64,000 nt of DNA from positions 1,426,001 through 1,490,000 of the forward strand of contig JAALGY010000020.1 of assembly GCA_032358165.1 (NCBI GenBank), given 5' to 3'. Below, piece after piece: positions 23,811 through 37,400 of the stretch. Within the stretch, counting starts at the first letter, position 1. Each line of letters begins with the position of its first letter. Position numbers and translations under genes: made by a program. A model generated the notes under the pieces. The model saw nothing but the letters and a program-made list of their open reading frames with translations, was not told the origin of the DNA and did not search any database. The stretch comes from Diplosphaera chodatii. Taxonomy: Eukaryota; Chlorophyta; Trebouxiophyceae; Prasiolales; Stichococcaceae.

Positions 23811-26563
23811 TCAGCGGCCGCGGTTCATGAGGCGGTCCAGCACCACATTGAGGTCCACTGTCTTGCCGCTGTTCATCAGCTGCACTACCGTGTCACGGAC
23901 CTCATGGCGCGAGAACCCCATCGAGGCCACCTGCAGAAAGCAATACAGTTGATACCACCATGAAGCCGCTGTCCAGAGCTGTCACTCAACAAGCGGTCCA
24001 CACGGCATCCAAGCCGAACACAGTGCACAACGCACGCAACACGCACCTCGTCTATAACACGCTCGAGCGGCACATCCCGTGCCTGCGCCGCCGGCATCGG
24101 CTGGCGGGGCGGCCCACCTGTCGCCACATCAAGTTGTTATGCTGAGCACACACGACATCCGAGATGAGAAGGCCAGCAGGGACCAGGGCAATGTACAGGA
24201 TGTAGTGACGGCTTCGTGCCGGCCTTCATCACCATTGCAGCGGCTGTGGCGTGTCACCTGCGGGGCTGGAGGGGGGCGGCCGACTGTAGGGGTCGGGCTG
24301 CGGGCCACGCCACAGGCCCTGCGGCGGGGCTGGTGCACGCGGCGGCACCGGTGGCTGCGATGCGTACTGCGCCGGCGGCGCCCCCATCTGTGCGTGCAGG
24401 GGAGTGCCGTTTGTTGCCCATCGACATGGAAGGGTCACATAAGGGGATGTGCAATGCGCACACGCCATGTGTCAGCTGACTGCCCGACAATCAGACGCGC
24501 AGCTTCACAACAGGATCCATGATGGGTTGTCCACAGCATCTGATCGTGCAGACTGGCAGTGGCATGAGGTGGTTAGAGGCACCCTGCATGCCGCCTGCTG
24601 TGCAGAGGTACCACTGTAACTCAAAGCGCAACTTGCTGCAGCTTATGAGCACCTGCTCGTAGCCCTGCTGGGGCGGCAGTGGTGGCGTGGGGGCCAGGGG
24701 GCGCGGCGGAGGCAGGTATGCTGGTTGCTGCTGGTGCACCGCCGGTGGCGGCGCAGCCTGGTAGCCCGGCTGTGGTGGCTCCTGAAGGACGCCAGAGTCC
24801 GGTTGGTCAGGAGCAAGGATTAGGCGGTGACACTTTGCAGTCACAGCTCAAGTGATTGTGTATTGCCGGTCAGTCAGCTGCTGCTGGACGACCGACACCC
24901 AGATAGCATGATGCTCAGCAAGCGGTGCCCACCTGCGGCCGAGAGTAGGCGGGCGATGGCTGTGGCATAGGCGGTGCAGAGTACTGGGGCAGCTGCGGGG
25001 GTGCCTGTGGGGCGCCAGGATACTGTGGAGCTGCTTGCGGCGACGACGCATATGCCTGCTGCTGCAGCGCAGGCTGCTGGTACTGCTGCTGCTCCGGCTG
25101 GTGCGGCTGCTGCATGGGTCCCTGGGCCTGCTGTGGCGGCGGTGCATGCTGCATCTGAGGCGGCCCCTGCTGCGGCAGCGGGGCAGAGTACTGCGGCTGC
25201 AGCGTTGCAGGAGGTTGCGCTGCCTGGGGCGCGGCCTGCTGCTGCGGCGCCGTTGGCGGGGCATACGGCGGCTGCGCAGCCGCTGCGGGCGGGGCCTGCG
25301 ACGCCGTGGGCATGGGCTGCGCAGGCGGCTGCAGCGCGGGCGGCGCTGATACCTGGGGGGCGGAGGGCGCAGATGGGGCTGTGTTGACGGGCGGGGGCGG
25401 AGCCGGCAGCGTCGCCGCCTGCACATGGTGGCATCTCAAGTCCTCAGTGTCGTTTGGAGGGGGGTGTGGAAAGACAGCTGACTGTTTAGTTGGGAGTTGG
25501 CAGTGTCATAGCCTTCCGCAGATGATAGGTCAGTCTTACGCGCCTGCTCGTGTACAGTGGGCTGCACAGGCGCGGAGGCGGGAGCGATGCTCGCTGCAGG
25601 GCTGGCCAATTCGGAGGCGCCGCCGATGGACCCGTGCCTCAGCTCCGGCTGCATGGATGAATGAGGCAGGTGCTGCTCAAGCATATCAAAGCCATGGCAG
25701 CCACGGATGACAGGCATGTCATGTGAATTGCCTGCATAAACTAGGAAACCGTACCCTTGTGGCAAACTTCGCGAGCTCAGCATGCGTCTCTGCAAGCTCC
25801 TGCAGCGAGATGAACAGGCATTAAACATAGAGAAGGCTTGCCTCATATCGGTAATATTGGGTTGTGCTTGGGGAAGCACAGGGTGGTCATCCATCGCACG
25901 CCACCTTGCGGGCGCAACATGCACCCATGCATGACCAAACCCACAGCACTTGCACACCTGCTTGTCCCGGATGAGCTGGATGCCTCTTGCAAGCTCGCGG
26001 AAGGAGCGCTCGATGGTCGCGTTCTGCTCCTGCACAGTGTGTGTGTTGGCCTCGATGCTCTTGCCAAGGTCTAGGACCAGCTGGTTGAGATTGTCCGTGC
26101 GATCCTCCAATGCCTCCAGCCGCCTGTGTGAGGCACGTAAAGGCTCACGTCAGCAACTGCTGTTCCTGGACAGGCAGGAGCCACAGCCTGGGATGTGACC
26201 ACGGTGTCGGAACGCTCACTTGTTCGTGTGTTCCAGAACGGTCTGCAGGCCGTTGGCGAAGCGCGACACGACCATCTCAATGATCTCCTGCGTTTCCCGA
26301 GCCTGCTTCTTGCCCAGGCCCTCGCCCATGGGCTTCAGACTCGGCCCGTTGGGCGTCGCACTCTTCGCTTCTTCAACGTCGAGTGCGGGCAGCCCGGGGG
26401 ACGCTGCCACGGCCTGCGTAGTGCTGACCATCGGCAACACGGGCGGCTCTTCACTAAACATCAGATCAGGCTCGCCGGTTGGGTGGGCACCCTGACCCTG
26501 GTCAGCATTGCGCTCTTGCATGAGTTCAGCAAAGTAGTCCCTTTCGGCCTTGTCCTCTGCCAT
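23811..26563 (-). CDS. FLOE-like protein: coiled coil, Pro/Gln/Ala-rich disordered region, DUF1421
   Basis: The ATG at 26563 starts an acidic N-terminal segment. Then comes a predicted coiled coil (about 26310-25990) with RTDNLNQLVLDLGKSIEA and IERSFRELARGIQLIRDKQ, joined by splicing to a segment like ELAETHAELAKFA near 25770. From about 25430 to 24260 several exons encode a low-complexity Pro/Gln/Ala/Tyr stretch (for example QQQYQQPALQQQAYA). The C-terminus is DUF1421-like: VPLERVIDEV near 24070, then VASMGFSRHEVRDTVVQLMN and VVLDRLMNRGR, with the stop at 23811-23813. This order matches land-plant FLOE proteins; Arabidopsis FLOE1 forms hydration-dependent condensates in seeds. The coiled coil probably oligomerises and the disordered region probably drives demixing; that is inference for the alga. 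Confidence 0.8.
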
Positions 26564-26977
26564 CCTGCAACCGTGTGGTCTGCGAAACCAATCCGATGCT
26601 TGTACAGCGCAGCGGGAGCAGTAGCCAGGTTCTCCGAGTGCAGAACGACGCTAGGATTCGCTGATGTGTATCGGGTGGGGTTTACAGATGACAAACCCGC
26701 TTCTGGTACTTGCAGTAGCTGGAAGCCTCCCGAGTATGCAGGCAGTGAGCTCAGGTTTTGGAAGCCGGGGAGTGCCCGTCGGCCCACCCTCTGATGTGAT
26801 GGCATCCGCTGGGCTTACAACTATGCAGCAACTGATGAGCAAATCTATAAGCTAGCAGATGGTTGCCGGTGCTGGTTGCCGCTGCTTGCGGATGCGTATG
26901 CATCCTGACCACACTTGACGCAGTACATCCCACACTGGCAGAACCCCACACTGGCAGAGGGCAGCTCGTTGTACCCC
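26564..26977. other. Intergenic region between two minus-strand genes
   Basis: This 414-base gap holds the FLOE-like promoter and the 3' UTR of the CUE gene. No coding exon is recognised. Confidence 0.4.
26815..26819 (-). other. Putative poly(A) signal TGTAA
   Basis: TGTAA on the minus strand lies about 160 bases past the stop of the CUE-domain gene. A second copy occurs further on, near 26680. Confidence 0.3.
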
Positions 26978-28713
26978 TCAAAACACGTCCGAATTTGGGC
27001 CGGCACCCAGTGGCCGGCTGTCTGTAGCCGCCCGCAGGTGCTGCGCGAGTGAATAGTTGCTGAGCTCCAGTGCCTGCACCTTGTCATGGTACTCCTGCAG
27101 TGCACAGGCATACATCAGCAAACCAAGGAGACACGCATGGCAGGTATGCACCTGCTCGTTGCGGGGAAGGTGATGTCGCAGCAGACTGAGGCCAGCAGTA
27201 ATGGCGGAAGGCACTGCATACAGCATGCAGTGGCGTAGCAGCCACCAGCAGGTTATAGGCAAATGCTGCACACCTTGGCAAGGGCACGCAGCTGGGCGAC
27301 CTCCGCGTCGCGGCCCGCCATCTCCTGCAGGCGGCTGTTCTGGATGGCGACCGCGCGCTTCAAAATTGCATTGTCCCGCTGCAGCGCTTCCAGCTGCACA
27401 CTGTCTGGCGCAGCCTTGGCCTGCAGCAAACAATGCCCTAGGCTGTTACAGGTGTGGGCATGCCAATAAGGTGCATACCGTTGTTTCAGGCCGGGAGAAC
27501 GTGCATGACTCATGGCCGAAGTCGGCGTGCATATTTTGCTGCAGATCCTTGCTGGCATGCACACACATCCATGCGCACCTCCACAGCACTTGCATAGCCA
27601 GATCTTCACACAACAACATGGCAATGCCATACGCACACACGCCCACACCTGTGCGGTAACAGCCTGCTCGAAAGCCTGCAGCGCCTGCGCTGCACGGGCG
27701 CGGGCGTCTGGCATGTCCTTCGCCTGTGACATCGTGTGCACCAGCGCATCCACCCACTCCTCGGACGTCTTTGGCTGCTGGGCCTGCTGTTGTTGTGGCG
27801 GCTGCCGCTGGGTCGCTGCCGTGGCGGCTGCTGTGCTGGCGAGTGACGCCTCCGCAGCTGCGCCCTGGCTGGCATGCGCAGAACCATCTGCGCAGGACAC
27901 AAGGTTGATGTTTTGCTGTTAGTGAAAAAGAAGCAACCGTTTCTCCATGGAGCAAGACGTGTATTTGTTGCTGCTGATGATTGTGCTGACATACGCATGC
28001 TGCAGAAGTGCAAGCTGCACACAGAAAGCCACACCTTGCCGAGGTGACGCTGATGACTGCGCGGCTGCGGGGCTGGCTTCCTCCTGAGCTTCTGCTGGTT
28101 TGCCCTCAGCACGCAGCTGCAGCTGTCCAAGGCGCTTGATGGCGGCGTCAATGTCGCTGCCACAGTCTGTCAACACCTGTGCGATTGTCTGCAACACCCA
28201 AACAAGCCCTCAGTTTCCATTGACATGCGCCACCCAATGCATGAACAAGTTCAGGATCAACGGCGACCAAGTCAGCTGCAGACTGCACGCGGGTTGTGTC
28301 GCACCTGCTCGTTCATTGCAGGGAACAGGCTATGCAGTGCGGCAATTGTCGTGGGGCCCACGGCATGAGCCGGGTCCACGGCAAAAGAACTCTCGCCAGG
28401 TGCGCAGCGTGCGGCAGACAGCACACGCCGTGCCTTGGCTGCCGGCGAGCTGCTGCAAGACATATAATACGTGCAATCTCAGTGCCGCCATGACACTCTG
28501 CTGCCCGGCCACTGCCATGAACTGTTGGCACACGCACGATATTGATGATGTCGGTGGGCATGTCAAGGCCAAGAAAGGCGCGTGCAGACAGAGCACCAGC
28601 CCAGTCACTAACCTGCGAAACTGAAAGGACTCGTCTGGGCCGCTGTCAGCGTCAAGGCCACGCTTGCCGTGCCGGCGGTGGGACTGCTGGTGTGCGTGCG
28701 CCACAACCGACAT
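26978..28713 (-). CDS. Plant-type CUE-domain ubiquitin-binding protein
   Basis: The ATG at 28713 gives MSVVAHAHQQSHRRHGKRG; the open frame upstream has only GTG. The CUE domain is split by introns: ALHSLFPAMNEQ near 28310-28345, and TIAQVLTDCGSDIDAAIKRL near 28130-28190. CUE folds bind ubiquitin. Next are a Gln-rich linker, SEEWVDALVHTM (about 27750) and a coiled coil with NAILKRAVAIQNSRLQEMAG (about 27320-27380). After that come VQALELSNYSLAQHL (about 27030-27080) and the end at NSDVF, stop 26978-26980. Order and C-terminus match the plant 'ubiquitin system component Cue' family as I recall it (Arabidopsis At5g32440-like). The precise cellular role of that family is unknown to me. Confidence 0.85.
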
Positions 28714-29454
28714 GTGACCAGCTACCACAGCCGCCAGCGGCGGCGCAAGGCAGCCAGCTCTGGCGCGAATGTGGCGCCGCTGGCCGCGCCTGGGAAGATG
28801 CAGCCACCACCGCTTGCCGTCACACCGCCCGCATTCTACTGCTTGCTGCCACCCAGAGAATGTTCAGAATGCCGAATTGCGCTGCTGTATACAGACCGAG
28901 TACCACCAACGCGTCCCTCACACAGCTGCAGCAGAACGCTGTTGTCGCGAGTTGTGTACAGGCCTCCCGACAAGTTTTTCTGTGCCGACAGCTATTGTGC
29001 GGAACACACGCAAATTGCCAAAACCGGTTTACACTCTGCAATGTCACCAGTTGTAACAGCCGAACAACTCCAAGCGGTGAACTGAATAAGGCACACAAGC
29101 AACTGCGTCCGAGGGCTTCCCAACTCGCTTGCAGCATCCGAGGGGCTCCCTTCTGCTTCCCTGCTACGTCCAGGTTGCCACGGCGTCAGGGCACAACACA
29201 ATCTCGCGGATCCCACCACCGTCGCGATTCCTCAGCATTCTGCTCGAGGTCCTCAGACGGTGGTGCTGCTGGCCCGCGATATCCTGCGCCACCCTACGTG
29301 TTGTGCATCAATAAGTCGTAGACCGATCCACCACCATTCGGCTTGCTTCCTCTTCAGGCTGTGTAGAAGCAACGATCCGTCTAGTGATAGCAGAGCCCGA
29401 GTTGTTTGGTCACACCTTCCGGGAAGCTGGTGCTCACCTTGGCAAGCACCCAGC
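28714..29454. other. Divergent intergenic / promoter region
   Basis: These 741 bases separate the start codons of the CUE gene and the complex I gene. Several short open frames exist on both strands, but none resembles a known family or joins well to its neighbours. The region probably carries both promoters and 5' UTRs. Confidence 0.4.
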
Positions 29455-31361
<1,907 letters not shown>

Positions 31362-31636
31362 CCTGGGTCTGTTGCCGTTGTTGCAAGCGTTGACAGCTCG
31401 ACTGCAACAAGACGGCGTGAGGCAACTCGCGAGTGCTGTTGAGAAGACCGGAGTGGTTGCTGCATCGGGCAACCCGCTTGCAGCACTTCGTGGTGTGTTC
31501 AGGAACATCAGCTAGATTTACAGATGTATTCAGGGCAGGACTTAAGACAACTCGGGGTCCCTGGGTCGAATATTTACATGCTGTCCTGGCAGCATTGCAG
31601 TGACGTGGCAATGTACAGAGGTAAACAGCAGTACAA

Positions 31637-31641
31637 TTACA
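31637..31641 (-). other. Putative poly(A) signal TGTAA
   Basis: TGTAA on the minus strand lies 16 bases past the stop codon of the strictosidine-synthase-like gene. Confidence 0.4.
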
Positions 31642-31656
31642 GGCATTGCTGAAGTT

Positions 31657-34044
31657 CTACTCCTCGTCTGCCTCCGCATCATCTGCTCCATCCGGGTCTT
31701 CGAGGTCCAAGTATGCAACGTACGAGTGTGCCAGCTGCCCCAGGTACAGCCGTGAGCCCTTTTGCGCGACGGATGCCACCGTGCTGACATGTTGACCGGT
31801 GGAGTCCATGAGGAAATCCTGCACCTCTCCTGCTGGCGAGACCTACGGCATGTGCATTGCCACTTGAGTGCATCCCACAAGTACTCTGTGCAAACAGGCT
31901 CTGCTGAACATGTTGCCAGCAGTTCAGTAGCAGTCCCAGCATCCAGTCGCAGATTGCAACCGCATTGGAGCAGACGGCGCAGGCTGCAATGCACGACACC
32001 TTGACCAGGGCGGTCTGCGGCTTCAGCGGCGGCCGCTTGAAGCGCATGAGGTGCGCTGCCAGGGTGCGCAACGCCGGGTATGGCAGCAGCTTCTGCAGCA
32101 GGCTTGCGGGCGGCGCCACGATGCTCACCTGGCACATCAGTAGGTGGACGTCGCGCACGGCATGGACGCTCGTATGATTCTCAGACGCCACATGCTTGAG
32201 TCAGTATATGCAACTGCTGTGCTGCTGTCTGGTTGTAATGAGGGTGATCACGAGGCTTGCCCACCCAGAAGTTGCCATCCGAGGCCCTGCTGACGCCGTC
32301 AGGAAAGCCAGGCAGCCGATCGATCAGAGTGTCCACGGTGCCAGCCTACAACAGCACGCAATGTATGTGTGATCAGCACCTGCCAAGGCCGTAGCTATGC
32401 CCAATGCAACACGGCCGAACATGGCCGATGCGTGTAACCACGATGGCAATGACATGCTACCGCACCTTTGGGCCGGCCACATACACACGGCGAACGCGCA
32501 TGGAGGTGGTCTCGGCAACCGCCACGAACGTTCCGTCCTCCGACAGCGCCACGCCGTTGGGGAACCACATGTTGCCGGCCACAACCGTGGTGCTGCCGTC
32601 ACTGGGCGTGTACTTCACCAGCCGCCCTGTGGCGCCACCCTGCACGCCCATGATTGGCAGCATTGAGTCACCAAGTGACGACATCAAAGTTGCAGTGCAT
32701 GCTCCTCAGATCAGAGCAGGGGCAGAGGTAGCAGTCAGGCAAGGGCGCCGCACGTGCAGCGATGTCATGAGGTAACCCCACATGGTGTCGTAGTACCCTT
32801 GCGCATTGAGCGCTGGTGGAACGATCCCTGAGTCTGCGTATACCAAGTACAAGTTGTTGGCAGAATGCATTGACGCTTTTGAGGGCCGCTAGGCTCTGAA
32901 CGTCATTGGTCACCTACCCGAGAAGTAGACTCCACCCTCCTCGCTCCAGATGTCGATATCCTGTAACATGCGATCAAGGCAGTGATTTGAAAGTGCAGTA
33001 TGCACATGCACCCTTGTTGCATTGGTTTGCTGACAGCGATGCAGCAGCCAGCCAGCCTGGGCATGCCCACCAGGTCATTCGGGTATCTGATCCAGTCGAC
33101 TGCGGCAGCGCCGACTGCAGCCGGGCCGTCGACATGACTGGTGAGCAGCACAGGTCGGCGCGTGCCCTTCTCCAGCATCATCAGGCCCTGCATGTGCACA
33201 CAATCTCAGCGCGTGCAGCATTGACAGAAGCAGCACTAGGTGAGTTTGCAAGCCCCCTGAGAACGATTCACAGGCTGGACGGTGAGGCCTCGCTCCACAC
33301 AAGAGGTCCTCACCACTGGTGGGTGGCAAAAGATGAGGTTGCCATCCTTGTCAAAGTGCGCCCCAAGCGTGCGGCCCCCGCCGACATGTGCCACTGCTGC
33401 GGCGTGCAGCTGCGGCTCTGCCGACGGGCCCAGCTCCGTCGCATGCAGCACAGTGCCGCTGCGGTCGAAGAGGTACAGGCTGCCGTCTGGTGCCACCGCG
33501 ATGGACTCTGCGCCAGCATGCATGAGACTGCAGCAAGTCAACGGCACACAAGCAGCTGCAAGCTTCAATGCTGGCACAGCCCAGAGGTGTGTCACTGCCA
33601 CGAAGCCTCGCGACGTGCCTGAACCGTTAACTTGGCCGTCAAACACGCGCACTGCCTTGGTAAGCCGGTCATTTGGGCTGTACACGCCCTGCAACACATG
33701 GCGGTGAGATGAACACGCTTGTGGCTAAAAACTCGTTTTACAAAGACGCAAGTGCCATATCACCCACCTCGAACGGGCTCGGGTTAGGTAAGAACGACGG
33801 ATCGATGCTCTGTGCAGGCCGGAATGCCGGGGCTGGCAGGTCCATTGACGTCAGGCGTACTGCATGGACATGCAAGAAGGACAGCGTGAGCGATTACGTA
33901 CAGCCTTGATGCCCTAGGAGGACCGTCGTCAGTGTGCGACAGCGCGGGCATGTTGACATGCATGAAGAGGCAGCATGCCCGCATGCCGGACTCACCTGCC
34001 AGTGATGCAGCAATGGCCAGGATGATCAGACGCGGGTTCAACAT
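31657..34044 (-). CDS. Strictosidine-synthase-like / APMAP-type beta-propeller protein
   Basis: The ATG at 34044 opens a hydrophobic leader (LIILAIAASLAG), a signal peptide or anchor, followed directly by a GT donor. Propeller segments follow: IDPSFLPNPSPFE (about 33790), AESIAVAPDGSLYLFDRSG (about 33480), AHFDKDGNLIFCHPP (about 33340), VDWIRYPNDL (about 33085), a blade with EEGGVYFS (about 32935), WFPNGVALSEDGTFVAVAET (about 32510-32570) and IDRLPGFPDGVSRASDGNFW (about 32270-32330). The end is acidic (DLEDPDGADDAEADEE), stop 31657-31659. The PNG and PGFPD signatures are typical of the family. Most plant members do not make strictosidine; hydrolase or lactonase-like activity is suspected for some, so no substrate is assigned. 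Confidence 0.82.
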
Positions 34045-34497
34045 GACGACTTGACAACACTGTTTGAATCGGTCTTATTAGCTTGATGTTCGTGGCAAGC
34101 GACTGCAACGGCAACTCAGGCGCTAGTCGATCAGCACCTCCAATGGTGATCTGAGCTGAGCATGTCGACCTGCAACTGTTGGCAAGCAAATGCAGATCAC
34201 GGACGAAAGTGTCGTAGATATGTGAATGGACGATTGTCGCAGTGTAAAAGTTTGCAAAACCACTGGCAACCGGCTTTTCATCATCGCAATTGCAGTACGC
34301 CATGACAGATCACTGACGACAGCAGGACAGACACCCCAGCTGGCGCGAGTCCCTGGCCGCCGTCAAAGAAATGTACAGCAAGGTCGAGGCGCTGTAAAGC
34401 AATGTAGCTCTACAGGTCCTTGAAATAGACACGGTCGCCCTATGCTGTTGTGTACATACAATCTGCAATACCCTATGGGTTTGACACTGTGTGTCGA
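34045..34497. other. Intergenic region between two minus-strand genes
   Basis: The 453 bases between the start of the beta-propeller gene and the stop of the giant gene show no recognisable coding segment. Confidence 0.4.
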
Positions 34498-37400
34498 TCA
34501 GACAAGCGTATGAGGTGGCGGCGCTTCCTCGATGACAGCGCCCCAGCGCTGCGATGTCACCAGCAGAGCAAAGCGCTCAATAGTGCCATTGTGGATGGAT
34601 GAACTGCTGGTCGTGCTGACATAGTCAAACATGCCACGCACGTCCGTATACCTGCAAGGTGAAGAGGCGGCTGAGGTTACTGACCACGAACATCATGCAG
34701 GTACATTGTATCGCATGCTCGCAAACGCAAGCGTCATGACACGCATTGCAAGCGCGACTGCAGTACGCTTTACACACCCATCCTTGTGGAAGACGGCTGC
34801 ATTGGTACCACTCCGCCGGGCAAACACCTTCACATAGGTTGCCACCGCAGCCTGACGCTCAGCGGTGCCTAGCAAGACGTGCAGCTTCTCAGGCGCGAGC
34901 ACAGTCAGAAGGGTTGACACTGCTGTCCTGCCGCATTCCTTCAAAACTTACAAGAATAGCAGTGAGTCGCCAACGCCCGATGCCAGATGTGCATGTGTGT
35001 GCACCATGCATCCCTGGCACCTGTGTCAGCGGGCCGGAAGGCCTGCAGCAGCCCGGCGCGAGGCGTGACGCGGACATGCAGCCCGCTGGAATAGCAGCTG
35101 GCTGTGGTCGGCGGCACTCCCTCGGCGCGCGCCTCCACCAGCAGGCTGCCCCCGCCAGCGCTACAGAGCAGGCAGCAAGCACTAATTCGGCCCAGAGTGC
35201 GTGTGTCAAACCTTGCCAGCGTGCTGCTGCCGCATGTGTTTCTTACAGCGCCACTGAGAACAGCATTGTGAATGGGCACACACTAGCCGAAGTCATCTAC
35301 ATGGCTAGCTGATGACAGCACAGTCCGGGGACCTGACACACGATACAAGCAACACATGCGCACCTCAGGTCAGGCAGCAGGTTTGCAAGGGTGACAACCG
35401 TCTCCTCCTGCGCCTCGCTGAGTTGAACTTGCGCCGCTGCCCGCGGTTTCACGTAGGCAGGGTTGACGCTGCCGTGCCGGCTGCCGCCCGACGCCAGGTT
35501 CTGTGTCAACACTCGGGAATATCATCGGGCCCCGACACACACAAGGAAGACGCTATGGCAGCAAAGATGGCTCAGATGCCAAGGTTTGGACCACGTCTGT
35601 CCTGTGAAGTGCACACCTGCAGAGCATCTGCAGGCAAAGAAGACACTGGCAAGAAACACAGTGCTGGAATGCGATGTTCCAGCTGGCCAGCTGATGCAGA
35701 TGTGTCACCTGGCCGAAGGGCTGTGCAGAGAACAGCACCTCCACGTCCATCTCATACACGGCCACACTTGCAACTGACAGGCCGTGATGCCGCAGGGTGG
35801 CCTGCCCAGGTGCTGGGCCCGATGCGACGGCCAGCGACGGCAGCTGCTGCTCGGCCGGACGGCTGTCAGCCTCCCCTCCTGAACAGAGGATGCACGTTGT
35901 CTCGCACCGCAGGTTCGGGTTTGAGCGCTCCGAAGAAAGGTTCAGGATTCGCTGCACCTGCTGAGGAAGTACCCTGGGCGCCAGCAACCACCTCCCTCAG
36001 CTGCGCCCAGCGAGCTGCCCAGTGCCTATCTGCCACATTGCTGTGCTTGTTCACTGCAGCGGCTGCCACGGCTACATCCAGATGTTCTGGCGGTGCCGCC
36101 AGCGCCAGCCACGCCGTCATGTAGTCCATCTGTTCCGTTCAATTACAACACGCTATTGGAAATTGCTGACATTAGTTTAGACCTGCCTGGCATGGGTCAC
36201 AACATATCATGGCACACAGTCCCACAATTTGGTTCTCTTCAGGGGCAGCAGCATGTGGTGTGGTCATGCAAGAATGCCTGCACCAAAACATGGGTGTGAC
36301 ACTGAGCGCTCGCCTGCATGGCGGGCAGGCTGCCTGAATGTGTTCGCAGGTCGGCAAACAGGCCCTCTGCCTCATCAATGCGGTCCTGCAGGAATGCAGA
36401 ACGCTTGAGCTTCCCGCTTTGCCAAACCTGAAACATCAAAGAAAGCAGCATACACATGAAGCATTGCAAGCAGCACCCATGTCGTGAGGCGCACAAGATC
36501 CGTCATTTGTGTAGCATGCAACCGCTAATGAGCTGGCGGACTTCATCGTGTGGCTTGGCTGCTGCGCAGGTGAGCAAAGCCAGCAGTGTGAAGACGCGCC
36601 TGAGCCAGCAGGAAGATGGCGGCCTTGAGCCGTTCGGCGGGTGGTGGCGCCGGCTGCCGCGCCAGCGACCCTAACACCTGTGCCCACGCCTCGCGCAGGG
36701 CGCTGTCCTCGACGGCAGGGCGGCCGCCCAGCGCGTGCGCGCGGCGCGCCACCAGCGGCCAATACTCCTTGTGCTCCTGACGCAGCGGTGAGACCACTTG
36801 GGATGACGCTTGGACCAGTCATCAATTGTCGTGCACTGGTGACCAGGTGGTCGCAAGCCCAGGTGCCCAGGTGAAAGCCTGCAAACCCGATGCAGGCCCG
36901 GCATCAGATACATGCTGTCAGCCTTGACTTCTTATCTTGTCCATTATGCCACGTTGCCTGCCTGTACTGGCATGCGCAGCAGCGTTGTCTCGACCGGGGG
37001 CGTCAGCTTGCTCCGCAGCGGTTCCAGCGTCACCAGCAGCTCCTGCAGAGCGCGCTGGTCTCCGTGCATCAACGCAAGCCGCCTGCACGAGCAGCCACAG
37101 TCTGGTTCCACACCCGTGACAGTGGAGCTGCTCGTTGCTGCAGACCAAGGTCTCTCTACTGCAGGGGCGTCTGGGGTTGTACCCTTGTGAAAACCGGTTC
37201 ACGTCAGCGCTGAGCGCATGAAAGCGCGCAGCAATACGACTGGATACTGAAACTTGCACCACAGAGTGTCGAGTTCAATGCCCTTCCTCAAGAGGTTGCT
37301 CACCACAGCTCAGGGCACCAGGCGAGGCGGGCTCGCAGGGCCTCGATAGCAGCCGCAAAGAAGGCATGGCGGCGGCAACGCCTTTGAAGGGCCGGCAGGT

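Noticed and set aside
24848..25426. Arg- and Ala-rich open frames on both strands around 25 kb
   Set aside because: They are frame shadows of the Gln/Pro/Ala-rich repeat coding region of the FLOE-like gene.
28714..29454. Extra gene between the CUE and complex I genes
   Set aside because: Short open frames exist, but there are no recognisable motifs or convincing exon chain.
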